From JALYXI01 sp963795835 (GTDB lineage Bacteria; Acidobacteriota; Terriglobia; Bryobacterales; Bryobacteraceae), in NCBI GenBank assembly GCA_963795835.1, contig CAWCJC010000012.1:65807-129806 (forward strand): 64,000 nt of DNA. Reading direction: 5' to 3'. Made by a program: the position numbers and the translations under genes. Below, piece by piece: positions 36,709 to 46,844 of the stretch (the first letter of the stretch is position 1; each line of letters opens with the position of its first letter). The notes below the pieces were generated by a model. That model was not told the origin of the DNA. It did no database searches and saw only the letters and a program-made list of their open reading frames with translations.

Positions 36709-39700
36709 ATGGCCGAAACCCCCTTCGTTCACCTCCACTGCCACACCGATTACTCGCTTCTCGATGGCGCCTGCGAAATTGAGCAGCTCATGCAAGTCGT
36801 CGCCGAACAGAAAATGCCCGCCGTCGCTATGACCGACCACGGCAATCTCTTCGGCGCGGTTAAGTTCTATAACGAAGCGAACGCCAAAGGCATTCATCCC
36901 GTCATCGGATGCGAAGTCTACGTGTCCCAACAGGGCCACAAAACCCGCTCCGATACCGATCGCTACAACCACCTTGTCCTGCTCTGTGAAAACCAGGATG
37001 GCTACCGCAACCTGATCGACCTCGTCTCCACCGCTTATACCGATGGCTTCTATTACAAGCCCCGCATCGATAAAGAACTGCTTCAGCAAAAGTCGAAAGG
37101 CCTGATCGCGCTCTCCGCCTGCTTGCGTGGCGACATCAATGAAACTCTCATGGCCGATCGCTACCACGAAGGCCTCAAGCTCGCCAACGAATATCGCGAC
37201 CTTTTCGGCCGCGATAACTTCTTCCTCGAAGTTCAGGATCACCAGCTCGATCAGGACAAAGTCGTCACGCCTCAATTAGTCCGCATGTCGTCCGAAACCG
37301 GCATCCCGCTTGTCGCTACCAACGACTCGCATTACCTTCGCCGTGACGATGCCCGCGCGCATGAAATCCTGATGTGCATCCAGACTGGCAAAACCATGTC
37401 GGACCCCAACCGGCATGCGCTTCAGCCATCCCGAGTTCTATATGAAGAGCCGCGCGGAAATGATGGCGCTCTTCGGTGAAATTCCTGACGCGGTCGACCG
37501 CCCGTGGGAAATCGCGCAACGCTGCCAGGTAAAGCTCAAAAAGGTCGACGAGCCCTTCCCAAAATTTCCACTTCCCGAAGCGCACACCACCGATTCCTAC
37601 TTCGAACACGTCGCGCGCGAAGGGTTCGAAAAACGCCGGGGCCGCCTGGAAGCTCTGGCCGCCAAGGGCTACCTCAAATGCCCCATCGAAGCCTATGCCG
37701 AACGCATGGATTTCGAAATCAAGATGATCCAGCAGATGAAGTTCTCCGGCTACTTCCTCATCGTCTGGGACTTCATCCGCTACGCCAAAAACATCCACAT
37801 CCCCGTGGGCCCCGGTCGCGGTTCCGCCGCCGGATCGCTGGTTTCTTACGCCATGGAGATCACCGATATCGATCCCCTCCAATACGGCCTCCTTTTCGAA
37901 CGCTTCCTCAATCCCGAACGCGTCTCCATGCCCGATATCGATATCGATTTCTGCATGAATCGCCGCGGTGAGGTCATCCAGTACGTAACCCAGAAGTACG
38001 GCCGCGAGCAGGTCGCGCAGATCATCACGTTCAATACCCTCGGCGCGCGCGCCGCCATCAAAGACGTGGGCCGTGCGCTCGATCTGCCCTATGCCGACGT
38101 CGAAAAGGTCACTAAGCTCGTCCCCGGCATCCTCAATATCGATCTCAAGCGCTCCTTTGAAATGGAACCGGGCTTCGCCGAAGCAGGCAAGAAAGACCCG
38201 CGCATCCAGGACGTTCTCGATACCGCCGTTCGCCTCGAAGGCCTGGCCCGCAATGCTTCCGTGCACGCCGCGGGCGTAGTCATCTCGCCGGTCCCGCTCA
38301 AGTCTATCGTCCCGCTTTATAAGACCAACCGCGACGAAATCGTCACCGAGTACGACATGAACGGGCTCGATAAATTAGGCCTGCTCAAAATGGATTTCCT
38401 CGGCCTCACCACGCTCACGCTCATCGACGATGCCATCAAGCTCATCGAAAAGCGCCACGGCGCGAAGATCGTGCTCGAAGACCTGCCCCTTGACGATCCC
38501 AAGAGTTACGAAATCTTCTGCAAAGCCTTCACCAGCGGAATCTTCCAGTTCGAATCGCAAGGCATGCGCGACATTCTGCGCAAGTACCAGCCAAGCCGTC
38601 TGGAAGACCTCACCGCGCTCAACGCTCTCTATCGCCCCGGCCCCATCCAGGGCGGCATGCTGGACGACTTCATCGAGCGCAAGCACGGCCGCAAGGAAGT
38701 TCGTTACGACCTGCCGGACCTGAAGCCCATCCTCGAAGAAACCTACGGCGTCATCCTCTATCAGGAACAGGTCATGCAAATCTCCAGCCGCCTGGCAGGA
38801 TACTCGCTGGGCGATGCCGATCTGCTCCGCCGCGCCATGGGCAAGAAAAAGGCCGAAGAGATGGCCAAGCAGCGCAGCCGCTTTACCGAGGGCGGCCTGA
38901 AGAATGGCTTCCCGCAGAAGAAAATCGAAAAGATCTTCGACCTGATGGAGCAGTTCGCCGGCTACGGTTTCAACAAGTCCCACAGCGCCGCCTACGCTTA
39001 TCTGGCCTTCGCGACGGCGTATCTCAAAGCCCACTTCCCGGTCGATTTTATGGCCGCACTCCTCACCTCGGAAACCGGCAACGTGCCCAAGGTCGTGAAG
39101 TACATCAACGAGTGCCGCGAAATGAACATCAAGGTTCTGCCGCCCGACGTCAACGCCAGCGCGCAAAACTTCACTCCGGATGGCGAGGCCATTCGCTTCG
39201 GTCTGGGCGCGGTCAAGAACGTCGGCGGCAATGCCATTGAGGCTATCTGCCAGGCGCGAGACAAAGCCGGCCGCTTCACTTCTCTTCATCAATTCTGTGA
39301 ACTTGTCGACCTAACCGCGCTGAATCGCCGGATGATTGAAAGCCTGATCCGCGCCGGCGCGCTCGATTCTCTCGAGGGCTCGCGCGCCCAACAGTTCGCA
39401 GCCGTCGAAGGTGCCATGGAATCCGGCGCCCGCCACCAACGCGGCACGGCTCACGGCCAGTTCGACATGTTCGCCACGGACGACCAACACGATACCGTAC
39501 AGCCCCTCCCCAAAGTCCCCGATTGGACCCCGCGCGAAACGCTCAACGCCGAAAAGGAAATGCTTGGCTTCTATGTCACCGGCCACCCGCTCGATCAACA
39601 CGCCGAGAAAATCTGCGAGATCGCGAAACAGGACTCCTCCTCGCTCGAAGGCCTGGAAAAAGGCGTCGAAGTCGCCATGTGCGGAGTCCTCACCGGCATT

Positions 39701-40168
39701 CAAAAGCGCCGCAACCGCGAAGGCAAACCCTGGGCGTCCATGTTGCTCGAAGACCGCGTAGGCTCCACGGAGGCCCTGGTCTTCACCACACAATACGAGC
39801 GCCTCTGCGAGGTTTTGAAAGAAGATCAGGCGGTGCTCGTCCGCGGCTTGGCGCTCCCGGAAGAAAGCGCGGCCACCAAAATTTCCGTCCAGGAAATCAT
39901 CCCGCTCGATCTAGTGCGCGTCCCGCAGCCAACCCTCATCGCGATCAAAGTATGGCTCAACCGCAACGGCACGCCCGATAAAGCATCCGCCCTCGAAGAA
40001 CTCTTCAAGCAGAAGCCCGGCGAAACGCAAGTCCGCCTGAAACTGGAAAATCCGCAAACGTTCTCCGTCACGCTCGACGTCCCCGCAAAAGTAAAAGCCG
40101 ACCGCGAATTCCGCGCGCGCCTCGAGCAAATCTGCGGCCCGGAGACTTACGAAGTTTTGGCCAGTTAG
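36709..40168 (+). CDS. dnaE: DNA polymerase III subunit alpha (frameshifted)
   Basis: This is the replicative polymerase alpha subunit, about 1152 residues after repair. The PHP domain opens VHLHCHTDYSLLDGA with AVAMTDHGNLFGAV; the palm has GPGRGSAAGSLVSYA and the catalytic PDIDIDFC; then come NASVHAAGVVIS, the finger and beta-binding domains, an HhH region and a C-terminal OB fold (GVLTGIQKRRNREGKPWASMLLED). An extra C at about 37414 breaks the frame after TMSDPNR; removing it gives RMRFSHPEFYMKSRAEM, the expected sequence. Because dnaE is normally single-copy and essential, this break is very probably a sequence error. The length fits DnaE1. Confidence 0.96.
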
Positions 40169-40205
40169 GAAACTGCTCACGCTCACTCTTGGTACAAGTA
40201 ATTCC

Positions 40206-41145
40206 ATGCGCGCGCTGCTCTTCCTCATCCCTGCCCTCGCCTGGTCCCAGGACACGCTCCTGGTTCTCTCGAAAGCGGACCACACCCTCGCCATCGTCGA
40301 CCCCGCCACCCTGAAAGTCATCGGCAAAGCTCCCGTGGGTGAAGACCCCCACGAAGTCATCGCGTCCACGGACGGGAAAACCGCCTACGTATCCAACTAC
40401 GGTGGCGGCAAATACAACACCCTCGCCGTCGTCGATCTCGTCACGCGTAAAGCGCTACCTCCCATCGATTTGGGCCCGCTCCGTGGGCCCCATGGGCTCG
40501 CCGCTTTCGCCGGCAAAATCTACTTCACGTCGGAAATAGCCAGGGCCATCGCCAGCTATGATCCGGCATCGCAGAAGGTGGATTGGATACTGGGCACGGG
40601 CCAGGACCGCACCCACATGATCTACATCTCCGGCAACGGGCGCATGTACACCACCAACATTCGGTCCGCAACAGTAACCATAATCGATCCCAATTTTGAC
40701 GAAACCGTCGTCCCCGTCGGCAAAGGTGCAGAGGGCTTCGACCTCTCTCCGGATGGAAAGGAGCTCTGGACCGCCAACGCGCAATCCGGCACAGTCTCCA
40801 TCATTGACTTGGCTACCAAGCAAGTTACCGCTCACGCTGCCGGCCAACGTCCCCGGCGCCAACCGCCTGAAATTCACGCCCGATGGCAAACTGGTGCTCA
40901 TCTCCTCGCTGACTGGCTCCGGCTTGGCCATTCTCGACGCCGCAACCCACAAGGAGCTGAAGCGTATCGACGTCGGCAAAGGTGCCGCTGGAATCCAAAT
41001 GGAACCCAACGGTAACCGCGCCTTCATCGCCTGCACCAGGGAGAATTACGTCCTTGTGCTCGATCTTAAGACACTCCAAGTCACCGGCAAGTTCGACGCC
41101 GGCCCGCAACCGGACGGTATGGCATGGGCTTCGAACAGGCAGTAA
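40206..41145 (+). CDS. YVTN-type beta-propeller protein (frameshifted)
   Basis: The reconstructed product has about 312 residues: a short signal peptide (MRALLFLIPALAWSQ), then YVTN/NHL-type beta-propeller repeats such as AIVDPATLKVIGKAPVGEDPHEV, GKTAYVSNYGGG and FKLTPDGKLVLISSLTGSG-like units. These periplasmic or surface propellers bind partners or substrates; no catalytic residue is evident. The frame shifts +1 near 40831 (after ATKQVT), with the repeat resuming as LTLPANVPGANRLKFTPDGK. It overlaps the ankyrin gene by 22 bp. Confidence 0.8.
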
Positions 41146-41896
41146 GCGCCCTCATCCATGGCGAGAGCCGGCAGCTTGCCCAGCTTCTGCGCGAGCACCC
41201 GGATCTGGTCCATGCCCGCTCCGAACGCGAGCACCGCTCCACGCTCCTGCATTACGTCTCCGCGAACGGCGTCGAAAACGAAAACCAGCGAACCCCGCCC
41301 AACATCGTTGAAATCGCAACGCTGCTCCTCGATGCCGGCGCGGACGTGAATGCAGAATCGGAAGCCTATGGCGGCAAGTCCACCACACTGATGCTGACCG
41401 CGACCAGCGTCCATCCCGAGCAGGCGGGCGTGCAGATTGCGCTGATGCAGCTTCTGCTGAATCGCGGCGCAACCCTGCAGCCCCATATCGTCCGAAGCTG
41501 CCTGCACAACGGCCGCGGTCAAGCCGCCGAATTCCTTGCCAGCTCAAGGCGCGCCGCTCGATTTTGAAGAATCGGCCGGTACGGGCCGCCTGCAAAACGC
41601 GCACTCTCTCTTCCCCACCGCCACCAGGACGCAGCTGATTGACGGCTTCTGTTGGGCTTGCGAGTTCGGCCACTTACAAATCGTCGAATTCCTCCTCAAA
41701 ACAGCGCCCTGCCCTAGCAACAAGCCGCCGCGTCAACGGCCAGACCGGCCTGCATTGGGCCTCCTACTTCGGTCACGAACAAATCGCAAACCTGCTTCTC
41801 AAAAACGGAGCGGACCCCAACGCGAAAGAAGACACCTGGAACGGCACCCCCGCCGATTGGGCGGAACATGCCCGCAATCATCCGCCAGGACGCTAA
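41124..41896 (+). CDS. Ankyrin-repeat protein (two frameshifts)
   Basis: About 256 residues are obtained after two +1 breaks (near 41535 and 41705) are bridged. Ankyrin units are clear: VEIATLLLDAGADVNAESE, IALMQLLLNRGATLQPH, GHLQIVEFLLK, and GLHWASYFGHEQIANLLLKNGADPNAKEDTWNGTPADWAEHA. There is no signal peptide, so it is probably a cytoplasmic protein-binding scaffold. It overlaps the YVTN gene by 22 bp, suggesting co-translation, although the two would act in different compartments. Confidence 0.78.
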
Positions 41897-41917
41897 AATC
41901 ACAGCAGTCTCAATGTC

Positions 41918-44900
41918 TTGCTTAAGTCCCGCTTTTTCTCGCCTTTCTTCTCACGGCCGCTCCCCGCCCTGGCCCAAACCACCCTGGGCTCCATCACTGG
42001 CCGCGTTACCGACGCTACCGGTGCCACCGTTTCCCAAGCCAACGTCACCGCTACAAACACGGCCACCCAGGTCCCCTACAAAACCGTCTCCAGCGCCGCC
42101 GGAACCTACGCGCTCCAGCAACTTCCCGTCGGGCTCTACGACGTTGCCATTGAATCCACCGGCTTCAAACGCTACACCCACACCGCCGTCCGCCTCAACG
42201 TCGCGCAAACCGTCACCCTCGATGCCGCTCTCGAATTAGGCGCGGTCGATCAGACCGTCAATGTCTCCGGCGACGTCTCCACCCTCCAAACCTCCACCTC
42301 CGACCTCGGCACCACCATCGACCGCACCAAGCTCCTCGAACTTCCCTTCTACGTCGCCGGCAAACAGCGCGACCTCGAACAGTTCACGCTTCTCGCCCCC
42401 GGCGTCACGGGCGATACCAGTAACACGCAAATCAGCGGCTCGCCCAGCCGCGCGAAAGAAGTCCTGGTGGATGGCATTGCTTCCACCGGCATCGAAAGTG
42501 GCGGCATCATCCCGGGCGAAACGCGCCCCTCGGTCGAAACCATTGGCGAGTTCAAACTCCTCCGCGCCAACTTCAACGCCGAGTATGGACGCACCGGCGG
42601 CGGCATCGAACTCTTCGCCACGCGCTCCGGATCGAATGCGTTGCACGGCGCGGCCTTTGACATCCTCCGCAACGATGCGCTCGACGCCCGCGGCTTCTTC
42701 CTCCCCTCTGTCGCCATCAACAAACAGAACGAATACGGCTTCTCGCTCGGCGGCCCCGCTTACATTCCCAAGGTCTATAACGGCCGCAACAAGACGTTCT
42801 TCTTCTTCGTTTACGGCGGCTATCGCTTCCGCCAAAGCGCCCCCAACACGCTCGCCAGCTTGCCGCCGCTCGATTTCCGCAACGGGGATTTCCGCGCCGC
42901 CAACACCGTCATTTATGACCCGGCCACCACCGTCTTTACCGCCACCGGCGTCACCCGTCAGCCCTTCCCGAACAACATCATCCCCACCAACCGCTTTTCG
43001 AAAGTCTCGCAAAACGTCCTCGCGCTCCTGCCTGCTCCCACCACGAACGCGCTCTTCTCGAATTACACCTCCACCGGCCGCGGCTATGTCGATGAGGATC
43101 AATACAACATCAAACTCGACCATAGCTTCTCGGATTCCAATCGCGTCAGCGTCTATTACTATCGCGACCACCAGACCCAGGTCGATCCCACCGGCGCCGG
43201 CGCCGATAAGGTCTCCATCGCCGGTCCCGCCACCGAATCTTCACTCACCGCCAACCACAACCACTGGGCGCGCGTCTCGCATGACCTGGTCCTCTCGCCC
43301 TCCGTCATCAACCACATCCAGCTCGGCTTCACACGCTTCTGGCGCACCATCGATAGCGCCAGCGTCAACCAGGATTACCCTCAAAAGCTAGGCCTCACCG
43401 GCATCAACACCGGCCCCAACAATTACTTCCCCTGCATCGATCTCACCAGCGGCGGTTATACGCGCCTCGGCCAACCCAATTGCAACGGCCGCGCGCTCCA
43501 GACCAATAACGCGTTTCAGGCCGGCGAATCGCTCAGCATGGTTCGCGGCGCCCACACCCTCAAGTTCGGCGGCGACTTTCGCTTCTTCGAAACAAACGGC
43601 ATCGATAACTTCAACTCCGCCGGCGTCTTCGCCTTCAACGCGCTGGACACGGGCCTGCCCGGTACCCCGCGCACCGGTAACGCCATCGCAAGTTTCCTGC
43701 TCGGCGCGGTCGATACAGGCACCTACAAAATCAGCGCCTACTATCCGCGCAATCGATACAAGTACCTTGCCGCCTACGCGCAGGACGATTGGAAGATCGG
43801 CCGCAAGCTCACGCTCAACTATGGCCTCCGCTACGACCTCTATTTCCCTCGCACCGAAAAACTCGATAACCTGTCCACCTTCGATCCCACCGTCCCCAAC
43901 CCTGGCGCGGGTGGCCGCTTAGGCGCGCTGGTGTTTCTCGGCAACGGACCCGGACGCAACGGACGAAGCTCCTTTGCGAATACCTATTTCAAAGCCTTCG
44001 CTCCGCGCTTCGGCCTTGCCTACCAACTGAACACCAAGACCGCCCTCCGCGCCGGATACGGCATCTATTACGCCCAAGGCAACGCCAACGCCGGTCTGCG
44101 AGACTCCATCTCCCAGATCTATGGCTTCAGCTCCACCCCGGTTTTCACCACGACAAACCAGGGCGCTACGCCCGCCTTCAACTGGGATAACGGCTTCCCC
44201 CAAAACTTCCCGCGCCCGCCTTTCATTGATCCCACCGCCGCCAACAACACCAACGTCCGCACCATCCTCAGGAATGATGGCCGCCCGCCTTACTTCCAAA
44301 ACTGGTCTTTCACCGTGCAGCGCGAACTCGCCTCACGGGTTTCGCTCGAACTCTCCTATCTCGGCACCAAAGGCACGCGCCTGGGCAGCGGGCTCATTCA
44401 TCTCAATGAACTGAATCCATCGCTCCTCAGCCTCGGCACGCTTCTCACGCAACCCTATAATTCGCCCGCGGCCGTAGCTGCCGGAATCGCGCAGCCTTAT
44501 CCCGGCTTTACCGGTTCGGTCGCGCAAGCTCTCCGCCCCTACCCCCAATACCTCGACATCTGGGACCGCGCCGATCCCTCGGGCAGCTCCACCTATCACT
44601 CGTTCCAAACCCAGTTCACCGTTCGCGCCGCCCGGGGCTTCGATCTTCAATTCGCCTACACCCACGCCAAGACCATCTCCGATTCCGACGTCCTCGCCGG
44701 CGGTGGCCCAGCTGGACAAACCACCTACAATCGCCGCCTCGAAAAAGCACTTGCCGATACCGACGTTCCCAACATCGTCTCCTTCGGCTACAGCTATGAA
44801 CTGCCTTTCGGCTTTGTCTTCTCCGGCATCAACCAGTACTCCACGGGCGTGCCGCTGGTGCTCAGCGTCAACAATACGCTGCCGCTCTTTAACCAGACTC

Positions 44901-45247
44901 TTCGCCCCAACGCCATAGCCGGCGTGCAACGCCAACTCGGAACCTATCCGCAATGGATCAATCCCGCGGCGTTCTCTGTCCCCGCGGCCTACACCTTCGG
45001 CACCGCGGCCCGCTCCTATGAAGATCTGCGCGCCCCCAGCTACTACAACGAGAACGTCGCGCTTCTCAAACGCTTCCGCATCGCCGAACGCGTTGCCCTC
45101 ACCTTCCGTGCCGAGTTCTTCAACGTGTTCAACCGCGTCGTCTTTGGCGCGCCCGCCGTTAACGCCAGCAACGCCAGCTTCGGCCGGATCACTTCTCAAT
45201 CGAACAACCCGCGCCAGGGCCAACTCTCCCTGCGCCTGGAATTCTAA
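41918..45247 (+). CDS. TonB-dependent receptor, Oar-like
   Basis: This is a third Oar-like receptor, about 1109 residues. After the N-terminus come a carboxypeptidase-regulatory domain (GSITGRVTDATGATVSQANV), a plug with LPFYVAGKQRDLEQFTLLAPGV and NAEYGRTGGGIELFAT, and a barrel ending GQLSLRLEF. The open frame begins at TTG 41918, but its first 20 residues do not look like a signal peptide. A neighbouring frame reads LAFLLTAAP, and the original frame resumes ALAQTT. Restoring one T near 41935 and dropping one C near 41965 would give MLKSRFFLAFLLTAAPALAQ, a textbook signal peptide. The very GC-rich codon use differs from the receptors at 1-5273. Confidence 0.9.
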   Translation: MLKSRFFSPFFSRPLPALAQTTLGSITGRVTDATGATVSQANVTATNTATQVPYKTVSSAAGTYALQQLPVGLYDVAIESTGFKRYTHTAVRLNVAQTVTLDAALELGAVDQTVNVSGDVSTLQTSTSDLGTTIDRTKLLELPFYVAGKQRDLEQFTLLAPGVTGDTSNTQISGSPSRAKEVLVDGIASTGIESGGIIPGETRPSVETIGEFKLLRANFNAEYGRTGGGIELFATRSGSNALHGAAFDILRNDALDARGFFLPSVAINKQNEYGFSLGGPAYIPKVYNGRNKTFFFFVYGGYRFRQSAPNTLASLPPLDFRNGDFRAANTVIYDPATTVFTATGVTRQPFPNNIIPTNRFSKVSQNVLALLPAPTTNALFSNYTSTGRGYVDEDQYNIKLDHSFSDSNRVSVYYYRDHQTQVDPTGAGADKVSIAGPATESSLTANHNHWARVSHDLVLSPSVINHIQLGFTRFWRTIDSASVNQDYPQKLGLTGINTGPNNYFPCIDLTSGGYTRLGQPNCNGRALQTNNAFQAGESLSMVRGAHTLKFGGDFRFFETNGIDNFNSAGVFAFNALDTGLPGTPRTGNAIASFLLGAVDTGTYKISAYYPRNRYKYLAAYAQDDWKIGRKLTLNYGLRYDLYFPRTEKLDNLSTFDPTVPNPGAGGRLGALVFLGNGPGRNGRSSFANTYFKAFAPRFGLAYQLNTKTALRAGYGIYYAQGNANAGLRDSISQIYGFSSTPVFTTTNQGATPAFNWDNGFPQNFPRPPFIDPTAANNTNVRTILRNDGRPPYFQNWSFTVQRELASRVSLELSYLGTKGTRLGSGLIHLNELNPSLLSLGTLLTQPYNSPAAVAAGIAQPYPGFTGSVAQALRPYPQYLDIWDRADPSGSSTYHSFQTQFTVRAARGFDLQFAYTHAKTISDSDVLAGGGPAGQTTYNRRLEKALADTDVPNIVSFGYSYELPFGFVFSGINQYSTGVPLVLSVNNTLPLFNQTLRPNAIAGVQRQLGTYPQWINPAAFSVPAAYTFGTAARSYEDLRAPSYYNENVALLKRFRIAERVALTFRAEFFNVFNRVVFGAPAVNASNASFGRITSQSNNPRQGQLSLRLEF

Positions 45248-45250
45248 ACA

Positions 45251-45913
45251 ATGCGAAACATCTTCGATCGCTACCGGCGCTTTCGCGAAGAACTATTCCC
45301 GGGACACCAAAAGCTCTACGAGGGTCTGCAAAACACCCAGGATCCGGAAATCCTCTTCATCACCTGTTCGGATTCCCGCATTGTCCCGGGTCTGATTATC
45401 GGCTCCGAGCCCGGCGACGTCTTCGTTATCCGCAATGCCGGCAACATCGTCCCGGCCTATAACGAAGGCGTGGGTGCCGGTGTTTCGGCCACCATCGAAT
45501 ACGCCGTCACTGTCCTGAAAGTGAAGTCGATTGTCGTCTGCGGCCACTCCGATTGCGGCGCCATGAAAGCGCTCCTTCACCCCGAAGGCATCCAGCATCT
45601 CCCCGCCGTCTCGGCGTGGCTAAGAAACTCTGAAATTGCGAGAGTGATCGTTTCAGAAAACAAAGAGGGCCGCACCGAAGAAGAACTCGTCGACGATCTC
45701 ATCGAAGAGAACGTCCTCGCCCAACTCGAACACCTCGAAACCCACCCCTCGGTAGTAGCCGCCTTACGTCGCGGCGAAATGAAGCTTTATGCGTGGATTT
45801 ACAAAATCCGTACTGGCGAAATCCTGAACTTCGATGCCGCCGAAGCCCGCTTCGTCCCGCTCACCGAATCGATGCCGGTAGCCACCTACACCCGTCGCCG
45901 CGCGCGCGTTTAG
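45251..45913 (+). CDS. Beta-class carbonic anhydrase
   Basis: The enzyme interconverts CO2 and bicarbonate. The 220-residue protein has the zinc ligands and catalytic dyad of beta-CAs: ITCSDSRI (Cys39, Asp41, Arg43) and VCGHSDCGAMKAL (His99, Cys102), with IRNAGNIVPAY between them. No signal peptide is present, so it is cytoplasmic. It starts 4 bp after the receptor stop. A minisatellite begins 19 bp past its stop. Assignment to a named paralogue is not possible by eye. Confidence 0.94.
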   Translation: MRNIFDRYRRFREELFPGHQKLYEGLQNTQDPEILFITCSDSRIVPGLIIGSEPGDVFVIRNAGNIVPAYNEGVGAGVSATIEYAVTVLKVKSIVVCGHSDCGAMKALLHPEGIQHLPAVSAWLRNSEIARVIVSENKEGRTEEELVDDLIEENVLAQLEHLETHPSVVAALRRGEMKLYAWIYKIRTGEILNFDAAEARFVPLTESMPVATYTRRRARV

Positions 45914-45931
45914 CAACAAAGCGCGCTTCTC

Positions 45932-46240
45932 CGATTCGCAAACCCCACCCATTTCGCACCCCCACCCGATTCGCAAACCCCCACCCGTTTCGCAACCCCC
46001 ACCCGGTTTCACAAACCCCACCCGATTCGCAAACCCCACCCGTTTCGCAACCCCCACCCGTTTCGCAACCCCCACCCGTTTCGCAACCCCCACCCGTTTC
46101 GCAAACCCCCACCCGTTTCGCAACCCCCCACCCGTTTCGCAAACCCCACCCATTTCGCAACCCCCACCCGGTTTCACAACCCCCACCCGATTCGCAAACC
46201 CCACCCGTTTCGCAACCCCCACCCGTTTCGCAACCCCCAC
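45932..46240. repeat. 18-bp minisatellite, about 17 units
   Basis: The consensus unit is GTTTCGCAACCCCCACCC, repeated about 17 times with variants (GATTCGCAAAC, GGTTTCACAAC, ATTTCGCAAC) and occasional 1-bp length changes. The unit contains no stop codon, so long open frames appear on both strands (for example PPPVSQ repeats), but neither has a credible start or homology. The complementary strand carries GGGTGGGGG blocks in every unit and could form G-quadruplexes. It fills most of the gap between carbonic anhydrase and the next gene. Confidence 0.93.
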
Positions 46241-46242
46241 TC

Positions 46243-46265
46243 TGAGTCGTGACCGTCAGGGAACG
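46243..46265 (+). repeat. Dispersed intergenic repeat, copy 1
   Basis: TGAGTCGTGACCGTCAGGGA followed by ACG closely matches a second intergenic element at 56405-56428. Differences are a few transitions and one extra base. It directly abuts the end of the minisatellite. Its function is unknown; it may be part of a genome-wide repeat family. Confidence 0.55.
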
Positions 46266-46346
46266 CTTTTCTTCACAACTTCTTCAGACCCTATCCATCG
46301 CCCAAAATCACTCCATCCAGCAACATGAACCCAGGAGTAATTCTTT

Positions 46347-46826
46347 ATGAAAACATCTTGGACATTGGTATCGTGCCTTTTCACCCTCGCAACGGCAATT
46401 TCAGCGCAAACGGCCTCTCCCGATACACGCCGCTGCGAACTCTGGTCCCTAAAGGGCTCCTATCTGCTCACCATCAGCGGAACCCGGCCCGCACCTCTGG
46501 TGCTACCCGGTTTCAACGCCACCCCCGGCACAACCGAAGCAGTGACCGGCATCTTTATCCTGGTTTTCGACGGCTTGGGCACCTTCAAAATACCCGCCCC
46601 AATTGTCGTAAAGGGAGCCCTAAGCGGTCTCTTTCCCGATCAGCCCGGCGGCGGCGTCTATACGCTGAATGGCGATTGCACTGGCAACTTCAGCGTTGTG
46701 CTTCCCCAACTCCCGGCGCCCCTTGTCAATACTATGGTTGTCTTCAACAACGGTAAAGAATTTCGAAGCGTGGTGACTTCTCCTCAATCCGTCATGATCA
46801 CCGTCACCGGCGTGAAGATCGAATAA
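46347..46826 (+). CDS. Small secreted protein, unknown
   Basis: The 159-residue product has a signal peptide (MKTSWTLVSCLFTLATAISAQ) and a beta-rich body with CELWSLKGSYLLTISGTR, GIFILVFDGLGTFK and a CTGNFSVVLP element. The LKGSYLLTISGT and GGVYTLNGDCTGNFSV pattern recurs in acidobacterial secreted proteins that I recognise only as hypothetical. Two cysteines could form a disulfide. It stands 18 bp ahead of a winged-helix regulator on the same strand. Confidence 0.75.
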   Translation: MKTSWTLVSCLFTLATAISAQTASPDTRRCELWSLKGSYLLTISGTRPAPLVLPGFNATPGTTEAVTGIFILVFDGLGTFKIPAPIVVKGALSGLFPDQPGGGVYTLNGDCTGNFSVVLPQLPAPLVNTMVVFNNGKEFRSVVTSPQSVMITVTGVKIE

Positions 46827-46844
46827 AGTAGGTCAAAATGGAGG

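Larger units (their letters stand above)
45914..46346. other. 433-bp intergenic region
   Basis: This gap holds the minisatellite, one copy of the dispersed repeat, and about 80 bp that must carry the promoter of the downstream secreted-protein gene. An AGGAG (46332-46336) lies 10 bp before its ATG. I see no other gene here. Confidence 0.7.

Noticed and set aside
36643..37275. Minus-strand open frame opposite dnaE
   Set aside because: It overlaps the conserved PHP domain coding sequence and shows no recognisable family.
42236..43171. 311-codon minus-strand open frame opposite the third receptor
   Set aside because: It is antisense to a conserved TonB receptor and has a low-complexity composition typical of shadow frames.
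45932..46240. CRISPR array reading of the tandem repeat
   Set aside because: Units are contiguous with no unique spacers, and no cas gene is present.
45764..46245. Open frames of about 150 codons on both strands over the minisatellite
   Set aside because: They arise because the 18-bp unit has no stop codon and keeps phase; neither frame has a credible start or non-repetitive conserved part.
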